NCBI RefSeq assembly: GCF_016920785.2 | Contig: NW_024609884.1 | Span: forward strand, 30,362,080-30,426,079 | Direction of reading: 5' to 3' | Length of the DNA stretch: 64,000 nt | Origin: Ixodes scapularis | Taxonomy: Eukaryota > Arthropoda > Arachnida > Ixodida > Ixodidae | Position numbers and translations under genes: made by a program | In this document: one piece after another, positions 22,385-33,707 of the stretch | Position numbering within the stretch: the first letter of the stretch is position 1 | How the letters are laid out: each line of letters opens with the position of its first letter | The notes under the pieces: generated by a model | Databases searched by the model: none | Told to the model about the DNA's origin: nothing | Seen by the model: only the letters and a program-made list of their open reading frames with translations

Positions 22385-25300
22385 GCGGTTTCATTTGGAT
22401 TCAGGCTACGAGGTGCTGTGTTATCTCACATTTTTATATTTCGTGGCGCGTGTTCCAAGGAGAACAATCCTTTTTATATTAATGTCCTGACATGTTTAGT
22501 TTCTGAGAAAAAAAAATCTCAAAGGGGCGGGAAAGAACGACGAGGTTTTGACGAGTGTCGTGTGTGGCGTTTTTGAATCAGTCTAAATCTCAAAGTATTC
22601 AAAAGAGAGCGTCTATATTTTTTTAGTGTGTTATATATGCAAGTAGGTAAGACGAAATTATAACCACTATTTATTATTCGTCGCTCCAATCTTTGTAAAA
22701 ATTCCCAAACATGCCTCCGCGAACAACTGTGACCTAAATTGCGTTTTTTTTGTTGAGTCGACTATGTTTAGTATTGTTTTTAAAATAATACCACGTGTAG
22801 AACCTTTCCTTGCCCTCCAAATTAAGCAATGTTTGTGCCTTTATCATGTACGGGCACGGAAAAATAAATTATGAAACAGAGAAGGTTTTCACTTTTTGTT
22901 CAATTTCAGCACGCTGTATAAAACAAAAACCCATTTTTAATTGTTTTCTGTTTTCTCGCGTCGCGTTCTCTTCACACCCTTATTCTATCAAGAATACATT
23001 CCGTTAGAGGTATTTGCACTGGTTCTGAGTTTTAAGCCTCTAAATATGCTAAAAAGAGCAAATGCCGATGGTGGGTGTGGGGGATTGTTGTGTGTGGCGT
23101 TTTTGAACCACTCTCAATCTCAAAGTATTCAAAAAAGAACTTCTATATTTTTTATTGTTATATATATATGCAAGTCGGTAAAACGACATTCCAGCTACTA
23201 TGTATTATTCATCGATCCAATCTTTGTAAAAAATCCCCAAACATGTCTCCGCAAACAACTGTGACCTAAACTGCGGATTTGTTTTTGAGTCGACTATGTT
23301 TAGCATCGCTTTTAAAATAATACCACCGTGTAGAACCTTTCATTGCCTTCCAAATTAAGCAAAGCTTGTGCCTTTATCATGTACGACTACTGAGAAATAA
23401 ATTATGAAACAGAGAAGGTTTTAACGTCGTTCAATTTCAGAACGCTATATTGTTGTTGTTACACTTTATTAAGGTAAGGATGGCCGCGACGGCTTTATAT
23501 ATATAAACAAAAATATATATTTTTAGTTTTTTTTTTTGTTTTTCTTGCGTCGCGTTCTCTTCACACCCTTATTTTATCCATAATACATTCCTTTAGAGGT
23601 ATATGCACTGGTTTTGAGTTTTAAGCCTCTAAATATGCTAAAAATGATTCTGTTCTGTTATCAACATGAATTTCGCATTAAAAATATAAAATTTTACATT
23701 TAAAAATCTAGGTTTCAACTAGGAAGTGTAGTTAACTGTAATGTTTTACAATATTATACTTTGATATTTCTAACGTAGTAGAGATTATGTAACGCACAGC
23801 GTTTAGGCTTGAGGCCTCTCCTATCATGGCACCGGCGGAAATTGTCTGAAAACCCGCTTTCGGCAGTTGCGATTGTATAGTGTTTAGACGTTTGGAACTG
23901 CAAACTTGTTATTATACGTCTAACGACATCAGTCTTTTACATGATTATTTATTAAACGTACCTTAGATTATTATAATAAAGAATAAAATATACAGCTATA
24001 TCCCATAAACCCACCAGCAGCATTTGCTCTTTTTTAGCATATTTAGAGGCTTAAAACTCAAAACTAGCGCATATACCTCTAACGGAATGTATGCTGGCTG
24101 AAAAAAACAAACAAAAAAAAACAAAAAAAACAAAAAAAAAAACGCGACGCGAGAAAAAAAGGAATTGATGTTTTTTATACAGCGTGCTGAAATTGAACAA
24201 AAAGTGAAAACCTCTGTTTCATAAATTATTTCTCAGTACTCGTACGTGATTAAGACAAACTTCACATAATGTGGAAGGCAATGAAAGGTTCTACACGTGG
24301 TATTATTTTCAAAACAAAACTAAACATAGTCGACTAAAAAAAAAAAAAAATCCGTAGTTTAGGTTGCAGTTGTTCGCGGAGGCATGTTTGGGGATTTTTA
24401 CAAAGATTGGATCGACGAATAATACATAGTAGTTGGAAGGGCGTTTTACCGACTAGCATATATATTACAATAGAAAAATAAAGAAGCTCCGTTTTGAATA
24501 CTTTGAGATTGAGAGTTGTTCAAAAACGCCACACACGACAATCGTCAAAACCCACTATCGGCATTCGCTCTTTTTTTAGCATATTTAGAGGCTCAAAGCT
24601 CAAAGCCAGAGCAAATACCTCTAACGGAATGTATTCTGGGTAAAGGAAGGGTGTGAAGAAAACGCGACGCAAGAAAAAAAAAAAAAATTAAAAATGTTTT
24701 TTTTTTATGCAGCGGGCTGGAAATTGAACGAAAAGTGAAAACCTTTTCTGGTTCATAATTTATTTCTCAGTACTCATACATGATAAAGACACACACTTTA
24801 CTTAATTTGGAAGGCAATAAAAGGCTCTACACGTGGTATTATTTGAAAACTGATACTAAACATAGTCGACTAAAAAAAATCCGTATTTTAGGCTACAGCT
24901 GTTCGCGGAGGCATGATTGGGGATCATTATAATGCAATTAAATGTAAAGGTGCAAACGAGCTGGACAAGAACGATGAAAATAATCCCTCGAGAAGGGGAA
25001 TAAGAGGAACAAAGGACAAACACAAACTCTTTGGAGATTTGTGTTTGTCCTTTGTCCCTCTTGTTCCCCTTCTCCAGGGATTATTTTCATAATGTTTGGG
25101 GATTTTTACAAAAATTGGAGTGATGAATAATAAATAGTAGTAATAATTTCGTTTTACATACTTGCATATATATCACAATAAAAAAATATAGACGCTATCT
25201 TTTGAATACTTTGAGATTGATAGTTATTCAAAAACGCCACACACGACAATCGTCAAAACCTCGTCGTTCTTTGCCGCTTCTTTGAGATTTCTTTTTTCTC

Positions 25301-25435
25301 AGAAACTAAACATGTCAGGACAATAAAATAAAAAGGATCGTTCTTCTTGGAACATGCGCCACGAAATATAAAAATTTGAGGTAAAATAAGAAATACGACT
25401 GCACTTCGTTGCCTGAATCCAAATGAAACCACCCA
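22382..25435. mobile_element. 3.05-kb palindromic foldback element with duplicated arm modules
   Basis: Ends TGGGCGGTTTCATTTGG (22382) and CCAAATGAAACCACCCA (25419-25435) are inverted. The left arm holds a module from GTGTGTGGCGTTTTTGAA (22561) that repeats directly at 23090, a 529-bp period. The right arm holds the same two modules inverted (about 24020-24545 and 24546-25240). Diagnostic blocks in all four: GTCGACTATGTTTAG, AATAATACCAC, GCGTCGCGTT and TTAAGCCTCTAAATATGCTA (or reverse complements). The unique centre is about 23660-24010. No open frame resembles a transposase. A 160-bp PLE hairpin is inserted in the right arm. Confidence 0.92.
24930..25090 (-). mobile_element. PLE-type hairpin H1 with tail
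   Basis: Hairpin 24974-25090 pairs ATGAAAATAATCCCT with AGGGATTATTTTCAT and AACAAAGGACAAACACAAA with TTTGTGTTTGTCCTTTGT. On its left (24940-24973) lies the tail, read on the minus strand as TCCAGCTCGTTTGCACCTTT. It interrupts the foldback arm; CATTATAATG and CATAATG at the two junctions look like an imperfect target duplication. Confidence 0.7.
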
Positions 25436-25500
25436 TATATACATATATATGTATATACATATATACATATATATGTATATATACGGGTATACGTATATGA
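25436..25500. repeat. (TATATACA)n-type AT repeat
   Basis: Alternating TATATA/CATATA sequence joining two copies of the foldback family. Confidence 0.93.
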
Positions 25501-26067
25501 GTTGTTTCATTTGGATTCAGGAAAAGAGGTGCAGTGGTATTTTTTTTTGCCTCAAATTTTTATATTTTGTGGCGCATCTTTCAAGAAGAACAATCCTTTT
25601 TATTTTATTGTCCTGACATGTTTAGTTTCTGAGAAGAAAAAATCTAAAAAAAGCTGGAAAGAACGATCAGTGGTTTTGATGCTTGTCATGTGTGGCCCCT
25701 TTCTTGGTTTTAAAATAAATTTCAACGCTTACACACACACACACACATGTTTTCGAATCCCTCTCAATCTCAAAGTATTCAAAAGAGAGCGTCTATATTT
25801 TTTTATTGTGATATATATGCAAGTAGGTAACACGACATTATAACTACTATTTATTATTCGTCGCTCCAATGTTTGTAACAATCCCCAATCATGCCTCCGC
25901 GAACAACTGTGACCTTAACTCCGAATTATTTTTGAGTCGCCTATGTTTAGTATTGCTTTTAAAATAATACCACGTATAGAAACTTTCATTGCCTTGCAAA
26001 TTAAGCGAAGTTTGTATCTTAATCATGTACGAGTACTGATAAATGAATTATAAAACAGAGGTTTTCA

Positions 26068-26070
<3 letters not shown>
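25501..26070 (+). mobile_element. partial further copy of the 22382 foldback arm
   Basis: Starts GTTGTTTCATTTGGATTCAGG and runs in register with 22385-22900 through GTCCTGACATGTTTAG, CTCAAAGTATTCAAAAGAGAG and AATAATACCACG, ending at the (TA)n array at 26071. Only one arm is present. Confidence 0.9.

Positions 26071-26117
<47 letters not shown>
26071..26117. repeat. (TA)n microsatellite
   Basis: About 47 bp of TA; it ends the partial foldback copy. Confidence 0.97.
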
Positions 26118-26119
<2 letters not shown>

Positions 26120-26469
26120 ATAATGAAATTTTGAATACAACCCAACGTGTCTGCCATGCCGTGAGAGCCAAACAACTAAGGCTCCAATTCACGCTGTAAA
26201 GGTGGTTAGACAGCGAAGCTGTGGTATCACCTGCAACAACTGCCCACTGCACTTTAAACCCTTTTTATGGCAAACGCCACCAGGTGGTGCTCCAGTCTTT
26301 GGCGTCCCAGAGAACTTCCTCTCTATAAACATAATGAACAACGGCCACCTTAACACCACTGCTTGAAATGTAGATGAAACTTTTAACCACCAATTCTCCA
26401 GTGAACGCAGAAAAGAACGAAGGAGTGCGAGATATGTTAAAATGATTCCAGTATTCTTGTAAACCAACT
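26118..26469. other. unassigned, between (TA)n and the possible exon
   Basis: A minus-strand open frame (26189-26467) resembles no protein I know. GCTTCGCTGT-type words also occur at 26926, which suggests repeat-derived sequence. Confidence 0.4.
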
Positions 26470-26651
26470 TACCTCCTCCAAGATGTAATATTGTACCAGC
26501 CGGAGGCCCTCATTAAATCTCCAACTTTGTTGTCCATGTAGCATTCATGCTTTTTAGCACTGGTGACATAAGCAAGTTTAACAGGCTTACAAAGTCGGTC
26601 CGACCGGAAGTCGCTTGGGACGCAAGCGGAAGTCCACGAAAGCAAATGCAC
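26470..26651 (-). CDS. possible unrecognised exon
   Basis: An open frame of 60 codons on the minus strand ends at a good donor (GAGGAG|GTAAGT, 26472). The peptide has four Cys and a basic/aromatic mix (KHECYMDNKVGDLM, GWYNITSW) but matches no family I know. No partner exon or promoter was found, so it could be chance or an old repeat. Confidence 0.25.
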
Positions 26652-27149
26652 TGTGCCAAAGCCTTTTTATATTTACATGAAAGACTTCGTCCGCTGTCGT
26701 TGTCGCGGTAGCTTATGCAACCGCAATCTTTACCGAGAAACGCATGCAGGGAGCGTTACGTGCTTAACATCTATCACGTGGTTTTAACGCTTGTTTTGCG
26801 GTTTTCTTATTGAAACAAGTGTCAAAACCACACGATAAGAGATAAGGCGTGCGCGAACGGTGATAAGGCGCGCGCGTGGTTTTTCTGTCGGCGGACACGA
26901 AAAACCCGACCTACGAGTCATATAGAGCTTCGCTGTAATAACATGCGAAAAGCGCCGCTCATATATGATTTCTTATCTTGGATATACAGTCATGGACTAT
27001 AGAAAAAAGCTCAGGCGAGCGCGTGGCTCCGAAGACCTCGACTGCCATCTAACGGAAGAAAGCTGGGTTATCATCGATGCCATTGTCTGAACGAACGGCA
27101 TTTCAGCGGCTGCTTGTTTTTAGGGGCGAAGCTCCTTAGGGTCTAGCCT
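26652..27149. other. unassigned; GCGAAGCTCC-type repeat edge
   Basis: No gene. The stretch GGGGCGAAGCTCCTTAGG (27123-27140) just before the CCGT repeat looks like the edge of a dispersed element. Confidence 0.4.
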
Positions 27150-27184
27150 TGTCCGTCCGTCCGTCCGTCCGTCCGGCCGGCCGG
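27150..27184. repeat. (CCGT)n then (CCGG)n simple repeat
   Basis: GTCC repeats about five times and then grades into CCGGCCGGCCGG. Confidence 0.9.
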
Positions 27185-27201
27185 CGTCCGTGCTTACATT
27201 T

Positions 27202-27213
27202 AAAAAAAAAAAA
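27202..27213 (-). terminator. Pol III terminator of the tRNA-Ser gene
   Basis: T12 on the minus strand, starting about 6 nt past the tRNA 3' end. Far longer than the four T's Pol III needs. Confidence 0.8.
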
Positions 27214-27220
27214 TGTTTGC

Positions 27221-27301
27221 GCAGTCGACAGGATTCGAACCTGCGCGGGGAGACCCCAATGGATTTCTAGTCCATCGCCTTAATCACTCGGCCACGAATG
27301 C
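27221..27301 (-). tRNA. tRNA-Ser, anticodon AGA
   Basis: The minus strand folds as a class II tRNA: acceptor GCATTCG/CGACTGC (one mismatch at the fourth pair), D-arm TGGCCGAGTGATTAAGGC, anticodon arm TGGA-CTAGAAA-TCCA with AGA at 34-36, long variable arm TTGGGGTCTCCCC, and T-arm GCAGGTTCGAATCCTGT. A box and B box are intact and a T12 terminator follows. It reads UCU and related serine codons. The acceptor mismatch and G-to-A in the D-loop (GTGATTAAGG) leave open that it is a recently decayed copy. No intron. Confidence 0.85.
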
Positions 27302-27579
27302 GGGACGAGTAGGGGGGCTCTGAGATGTGGTAGTAACTCAAGAGCTGGGGTTTCTGTCATGGATGAAACGTTGCATGTAGCCGCTCAACGTCTATACAGG
27401 AGAGGGCGTTGCGGTTAAATGCATATATAATCGCGTTAAACCTTGCATGCATTGGCTCAACGTTTATAGACGAGAGGGCGCCGCGGTCAAATGCTCAAAT
27501 GCGTATATAACCACGTTCCATATCGCACATTCTCTTTCTGACATGGACCGTTGCAGCGGCGTAGACTTTCCATTTTCCC

Positions 27580-27603
27580 GGGGGGGGGGGGGGGGGGGGG
27601 GGG
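27580..27603. repeat. poly-G run, 24 nt
   Basis: Follows TTTTCCC; then GAAGGGAAGGGGG. Confidence 0.95.
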
Positions 27604-27768
27604 AAGGGAAGGGGGTTGCTTCTCCGCGCAAGCGAAAAAGCACCCCCCACCCTCCCATGTATTTTGTCAATAAAGGCAACGTGGGCATTATTTTGTTTAC
27701 ATGCCACTACTAGAAACTTGTTACATGGCACGTAAACAGCGTCTCGGTAAGGATCATGGCCCGGGCCC

Positions 27769-27821
27769 GGGGGGGGGGGGGCACCGCCCCCCCTCCCCGG
27801 ATTTTATGAGGGGGGGGGGGG
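27769..27821. repeat. paired G runs around a C-rich block
   Basis: G13 (27769-27781), then CACCGCCCCCCCTCCCC, then G12 (27810-27821), ending CACGAGCCCCGGGC. Confidence 0.9.
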
Positions 27822-27829
27822 CACGAGCC

Positions 27830-30210
27830 CCGGGCTGTGAAGCAATAATTCTCATTTCAAGTGCCTTGAAATTTAGATGGAACAATCGGTAGTTGAAGCG
27901 CTTCTACATAGAACATCAGGCTGCTGTATTATCATTCACCAGATGCCAAGGTCGTTCAACAGATCGCTGAGAATTCTTGAGATGCACAATTTACGAAAGA
28001 GCTCTCGTCAAAAAAGGGCTTGATACGGAGTAGTAGCAGAGGTGCGCATGCTTTAATTTTGTTCTCCGGGACATTTCCGATGCCTCGGTCAGAACCGGCG
28101 CGAGGTGGGCTTCGGGGTACAGCAGCTGTGTCCTACAGGGAAAACAAACTTCTGGTAGCACGCGTTCATGTTCGCGATCAGATCGACATTCGCGTGCCTC
28201 ATATGGACTCCCATATGTCGCTCTCGCTTTGTCTTTCAGAAGACTGCGAATATTGACTTTCTTCTCGCCGAGACCCCGTTATCTTTGTTCCTGGCGATGC
28301 AAAGTGGCCCGTGTGTAGGTGTTTGTTGGTGCGTCGGATTAAACCAACTAGCTCAGTTCAGTTTTTAGAGACGGCATAGTATGTTCAGCTAAATACCTTA
28401 AGAACTCCGATAGTTTGATAAGGCACTGATTTGATTAAATTGCCTTTTTGTGATAATTAACGTGCAGGAAAACTGGATCTCAGAGAAGGTAACTTATTAA
28501 CGCAATTCACTGATAATAATCACGCCGGAAGTATTTATAATTGTTTAGACACCACGTTACTCTTGTTCTTGTGATTCCGAGAAAATTACCTTTACCAGAA
28601 TAATATGAACGAAATGATGACATACTTCGAACACAATTTTCTCTGCCACTGAAGATCAGTTAGCAAATTGGTCTTTTATGAACTCATCATTTTTGGAATA
28701 CACAGCAATGCATTAGCAACATCAAGGTGACATTACTTTCTCAGGACGAATCGCCGACATTTCTTGGTGGTTATGAACCGAAACGCTTGTTTCCGCTCAT
28801 GGTCATTACGATTAGTTTTTGACAGGTTACTAGGGCGAGTCTGCAACTACGACCTTGTGCTTCAGTGATCGACACAACACTCCTTCATCCTGCGTAGATC
28901 GGCCCGCACAGGACGGTTTCTTGTTCGGGGATTTACGCCAACCTGTGTAGGCTGTTTCTCGCGAGAAGAGAGGTGTCGACGTTCCGTTGAACCATCCATT
29001 TATTAAATAATATAACACGTTAATTGAGTCTTGTTTTGTCGCTCAAAAAGGTACATATACGAGGACATCGGTACAGTGTAGGCAGCGGAAAAAATGAAAT
29101 AAAACTAACGGAGAGACAGAGGGAAAGTTGAGACACGTGAGCAATCCCACGCATGGAAGAAAAATAGCAATGCAGGACCGACTTTACCGTAGTCAGTCGA
29201 TTAGGGTTTCAACGTTTCTCTGAATCGGAATTATTTTTGTTTACTCTTCCTTTGAAAGACCATGGCATTTATTGTTAACGTTTTCTTGTTTATTTTTTTT
29301 TTTGTGATGCGCCTCCGACTACGCGAAACCCATTGATTTCAGAATTATTTATTCAGCAGAAAGAAGGCTCTGGAGTTCGGTGAAACGCTCTACAGATACT
29401 TGAGCATTTAAAGAGAAGGAGACGCTTGGGGGCTAACCTCGTTCCTGCCACGTTCTTCCCTTTTTCTTTTCATCCTAATGGGTTTCGGATAGAGACTCAA
29501 GGGCACCTCGGTCCTCAAGGACCGCTTCAGATCCCCATTTGAGACGAGGCGTCTTCTTGTGCGTGTTCTCGCAAATGCGGGCTGCTTTGAACTTCAGTTG
29601 GGAACCGTTCGATGAAAGCTGCATTGCGCTCTACGCTCTCCTGGCGTTGGTCACAGCAAGAAAATCAAGAACAAAAGCAGTGTTAAAGATTCCAGCTCTT
29701 TTCCGCTGTCCCAATGCGTTAATACTATCAAGTGGTCATTTCAACTGCTATGAAACAGGTTTTTTTTTTTAAATTTATTTCAGGGACCGCGAAATTGTTT
29801 CCCGCTTTGGTTGTAGAAAGTGTTGAAAGGGTCTGCGTTCAATTGCCCGCGGAGCGTGTGGAGAGTGAATACCATGATTTATTGACAAGAACCCAACAAA
29901 TGACAGTTGGCCCAAGTTCGAACAACCAAAAATGTTATGTGCGCTGAAACGAAGACTGCAAAGTGTATTTCTATGTGTGCTCTGCCCCCCTTTTTGTGCT
30001 GTCCTGCAATAAATGGTCATGTTCTATGTTTCAACGTCGATGGCGTGTTTTGTTCTAACAGTTTCTGGACCCCTTCGTCTCTTTGTTGTTCGCAGCAATT
30101 GGTTCTGTGCCTGTTCTACACTGCAAACAGATATTTACGGGGTTCTTTTTTTTCTCTCTTTCTTACGACCGCTATTGGCGAGGCTTCGTAGCGAGTCCTA
30201 TCTTCAAAAT
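27830..30210. other. unassigned intergenic sequence
   Basis: Several 60-90 codon open frames on both strands, none recognised. Two T-rich runs (29280-29310, 29760-29770). I see no transposon termini or RNA gene. Confidence 0.45.
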
Positions 30211-30222
30211 GATATACATGAA

Positions 30223-30283
30223 GTCACGTGACATCAGGCTGTCACGTGACACCGCGGTATCTCGTGACGTCAGTGTCATGTGG
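30223..30283. promoter_or_regulatory. four-copy GTCACGTGAC-type box cluster
   Basis: GTCACGTGAC occurs exactly at 30223 and 30241; CTCGTGACGTCA (30261) and GTCATGTGG (30274) are degenerate copies at similar spacing. CACGTG is the E-box core bound by bHLH-zip factors. No gene start is evident beside it, so a regulatory role is inference. Confidence 0.5.
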
Positions 30284-30458
30284 CGGGGGACATAATGCGA
30301 ACGTGCATCGTGTCTAGAACGCGTGGCTAGCAGACTTAAGGACATAAAGATTTGAACTCCATATGTATGAGGATCCACCAAAAAGAATCGCACTGTGTTG
30401 GGCTTGGTGTTCGGCAAATGTTGTAACACTTTCGACTGTAAGGCGTGTAATGTTGGTA

Positions 30459-30481
30459 TAGATAGATAGATAGATAGATAG
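30459..30481. repeat. (GATA)n at the LINE 3' end
   Basis: Five to six GATA units. On the minus strand it reads (ATCT)n right after AATAAACT, as in LINEs that end in a short tandem repeat instead of poly(A). Confidence 0.85.
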
Positions 30482-31197
30482 TTTATTTCAGTGCCTGTCA
30501 ACAGCCGAGAGGCATACAGGACAGTACACTTCGTCGACTAAAACACAGTCACTGTCGTTGCCAAAGGCCTATAGTAACAAAAAAAAAAAAATAAACGTCA
30601 TAAAAATTGAAAAAAAAAAAAATTAAGTAAGATAAGCCAGACGTGTCTGTCAGATATATAATGCTTTCGCGATACAAAGTCAACTAAAATGTCGTGCTCC
30701 AAAATTTTTAAATTGTATATCTCTTGCAACCGTGTCATTGGACACTTGACGTGCATATCTGTATAAAAAAAGTGCAGACTTTTATGTATTTTCCCAGATG
30801 GGACTCTGAAACACAGCGACGACAATAGCGCATCACAGTCAAGTGTACCGCGTACAACATTGCGTAAAAAATGTCATGTCACGTGCAAGCCTCCTGTCAT
30901 GAAAAGTCCGAAAGCCAAGGTCTTCCAAAACAGCTGTAGCTATAAAAACGGCGGCGACCAATGGGTCTATTGTACACAATACGAATAAAATTTCGCTGGA
31001 CATTGCCGATTATAATGCTATATGACAAAGCCACAGAGTTCCAAGTTACGGATGCAAACTCTAAACGCTGCCGTACAAGTGACCAAAAAAGAAGCGAATG
31101 CAGTGTGGTCTGCGAAATCTTCTTGTTAACCGTGATGCAGCACCAAAACATCGTAGTGCCTGACTGGCTATGCTGGTGAAAATCCACCCTCGAGTCC

Positions 31198-31259
31198 ACT
31201 TGAACACCAAGTAGTAGTAGATTGGGGTTTTATGGCGCAAAAGCAACTAGAACACCAAG
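31198..31259 (-). mobile_element. tiny 5'-truncated retroposon with target duplication
   Basis: ACTTGAACACCAAG (31198-31211) and ACTAGAACACCAAG (31246-31259) flank a 34-bp insert. Read on the minus strand the insert ends in AACCCCAATC(TAC)n, like a SINE/LINE 3' tail. The 14-bp repeat (one mismatch) is a target-site duplication inside the LINE RT gene. Confidence 0.75.
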
Positions 31260-32247
31260 GTCCCTCGCAAGAGACACGCGCTGTACCTGACTGCCAGATC
31301 GAATATAGTTGAACACGATGCACGCGTGTCTCATTGACATTACCGAAGTTTTCTTCAGATTTAGTTGCAGAGTATTTGTTTTGTACCATTGCTCTACAGA
31401 ACATACGTCATTTTGTAACAGAAAGCAGTTCTGCACATTCTCAATCTTTCTAAACAATTCCAAGTCACTGGCGTACAATAATGCTTTGGAGTTGTGCACC
31501 TGCGACGGCAAATCATAAATTAACACTAAAAACAACAACGGCCCAAGGTTGGAGCCCTGGGGCACACCTGATAATGATACGAACGGCTGAGACATACATT
31601 TTGAAAAAACTAACTCGATTCTGGCGATTTCCCAAGTAACTTGCAAACCATGAACAAGAAATCGTGCATAAGCCATACTTATTCAATTTGGACCAACGTA
31701 TGTTATGTGAAACCATGTCCAAAGCCTTTGCCATATCAAAATAAATAGTGTGTACTTGACCGCGGCTGTGTACTAAAGGCGCGCTAAGCCCGAGGAAGAC
31801 ACTCATATTTGACTCAATAGATCTGCCATTCACAAAGCCGTGCTGCAATGGTGATATTTTTTGTTTAAAATAAAAATGTAGACGTTCATAGATGACAATT
31901 TTGAAAAATTTGAAAATCCGGATAAAAGTGACACTGGACGAATTGTTTACATCACAGGGATCTCCAGACTTGAATACTGGGACAACCAGAGACATTCTCC
32001 ATCGAAAAGGTAACACAGCGCGCTCTACTGACAAATTATTCACATGAGTTGGAGCTGGAACCAGGATTTCAGCGCATCCCATGATAATGAAGATTGGGAT
32101 GCCGCCGCGGTCGGTAGAACGTTTTGATTTCAGCTTACGCACAGCAAGAGACACCTCGTTTTCTGATACGCGTTCACAAACTAAACAGTCAAACTTTCCA
32201 CAGCGGGCGTGCTGTCTGACTGCAGAAACTAAGAACTGAAATGACAA
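31230..32247 (-). pseudogene. LINE reverse transcriptase domain (broken)
   Basis: In two overlapping frames: MSLVVPVFKSGDP, RIFKFFKIVIYERL, ISPLQHGFVNGRSIESN, IYFDMAKALDMVSHN (finger/palm blocks with the FD.AKAFD-type Asp), APGLQPW for the usual GVPQGS turn, and LLYASDLELFRKIEN where an active element has F/YADD. The last motif reads Y-A-S-D (plus 31464-31475), so a catalytic Asp is lost. A frameshift falls near 31513-31676. It would have carried out target-primed reverse transcription of the LINE RNA. Confidence 0.88.
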
Positions 32248-32874
32248 GCAAACACCTCACATACCTCTTCCGGTGTGAAAAAAAGCTTACCATTGGTTTT
32301 CAACACACTTGCGCTGACATTATTCTTACCCTGTGTTCGTGCAAGACGCCAAAAACGATATAGTTTCTTTCCACTTTCCAAAGTCATGTTCCAGACTATC
32401 CTGGTAAAGTCCCTCGTCACGGGCAAGAAGCTTTTTAACTATTGTTCTTTAGATTGAGAATCTGTAATGCCAATACTCGCAAATCAGCTTCTTATGTAGT
32501 CTATGGTAATGTCGCTTCTTGTATATAAAATATTTTAAATCTGTGAAAAACCAACAAGATAATTTTGACTTCTTTGGACAACCTTGAGGTATAAATTCTT
32601 CCATGGCACCCTGTTCAATCGCCGTCAGCATATCGACGGAAGAGTCACCGTTCGTGACGCTGAAGAAACCTGACCAGTAATGGCTACGCAGACGGCCATA
32701 TAGCCCCGCGTAATCGCCATAGGCATATCTAAACTTCGATAACTGTTGCACTTTTTGCACTCGGAATGACAAGAAAAAAAGACAGGGGCAACCGCGGATG
32801 AAACGTGTCAACTGGTGCAAACGTGTCGCATGCGTGACTTGCATCAAAGACAAGAACATTAGTTATTATCAAAT

Positions 32875-33340
32875 CTAGAATGTTTCCAGCGAATATTTTT
32901 TTATCGTGTTAAGGTGATAGAGTTTATTAAAACGGATGAACTCAAATAGGCATTGTGCTTTCTCACGTGCTATGCTAGTGCAGTCACTGTGGATTAAGCC
33001 TGCTGACCAATCAACCTTTGCAAAATTGAAGTCGCCATAAATGTGTACTTTGTAGTTCGAGAAATCAACCTTGTTTTCAAGGTCTGCAAAAGGCTCTGTA
33101 AAAACGCGTGTTTCGGAGTTAGGAGGAAAGCAATAACAACCGATGAGACAATTCGTGCCGTCTGACGCTGGCACCTCAACCCAGGCGCATTCCTCGTAGG
33201 TCTCAAGATCTCTCATTCTGACTGCAGGAAATAAAGATTTGCACGCTATGAGGACACCATCCCCATTTTTAACCGTCTCCGCACAATTCTGATCCTTCCT
33301 AAACAGAAGACGCAACGAGGAGGCCACACCTCTGTGTTTT
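32875..33340 (-). pseudogene. LINE APE-type endonuclease domain (partial)
   Basis: One frame gives NGDGVLIACKSLFPAVRM, CAWVEVPASDG, LIGCYCFPPNSET and IYGDFNFAKVDWSAG, which are the middle and late blocks of an APE endonuclease as found before the RT in Jockey/CR1-type LINEs (GDFN is the conserved Asp/Asn pair). The N-terminal catalytic blocks are missing above an A-rich run at 33339-33356. Confidence 0.85.
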
Positions 33341-33477
33341 TTTTTTTTTTTTTTAACATTTTCAAGCAGTTCTTCGTACAGGGAAACGTGGAAGGAACTG
33401 TACGAGTGGTGCGTTGTTTTCAGTCTTGTACATGTCACCGTTCTGCCTCCGATGGATCCCGCCAACAGCTTCTGTAC

Positions 33478-33610
33478 TGAAGCAATGGTGAGGGTGCAGG
33501 CTAGCTGGTGTAAATTGAGCATAGTTGTAACCCGAGACTGGGGATACGGACAAGGTTTTGTGTTTTGTCCCTTGTCCGTATCCCCAGTCTCGGGTTACAA
33601 CTATGCTCAG
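33478..33610 (-). mobile_element. PLE-type hairpin H2 with tail
   Basis: Arms 33517-33555 and 33572-33610 are 39-bp exact reverse complements; the 16-bp loop is rich in TTTTGTG. The left flank (33478-33516), read on the minus strand, gives TTTACACCAGCTAGCCTGC, the tail also found beside H1, H3 and H4. It sits between ORF1 and the endonuclease of the LINE, so it is an insertion or a local rearrangement. Confidence 0.75.
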
Positions 33611-33707
33611 CTTCTGTACGTCGGACGCCATGGTACCGGGAGCCAAACGAGAGACGAAAAAGCCTCTGGCTGCCGGCGGTTTTGGTGCTACTTGGAGCGT
33701 GCACTGC

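Noticed and set aside
27464..27731. Proline-rich open frames near 27.6 kb
   Set aside because: Produced by the G24 run read in reverse.
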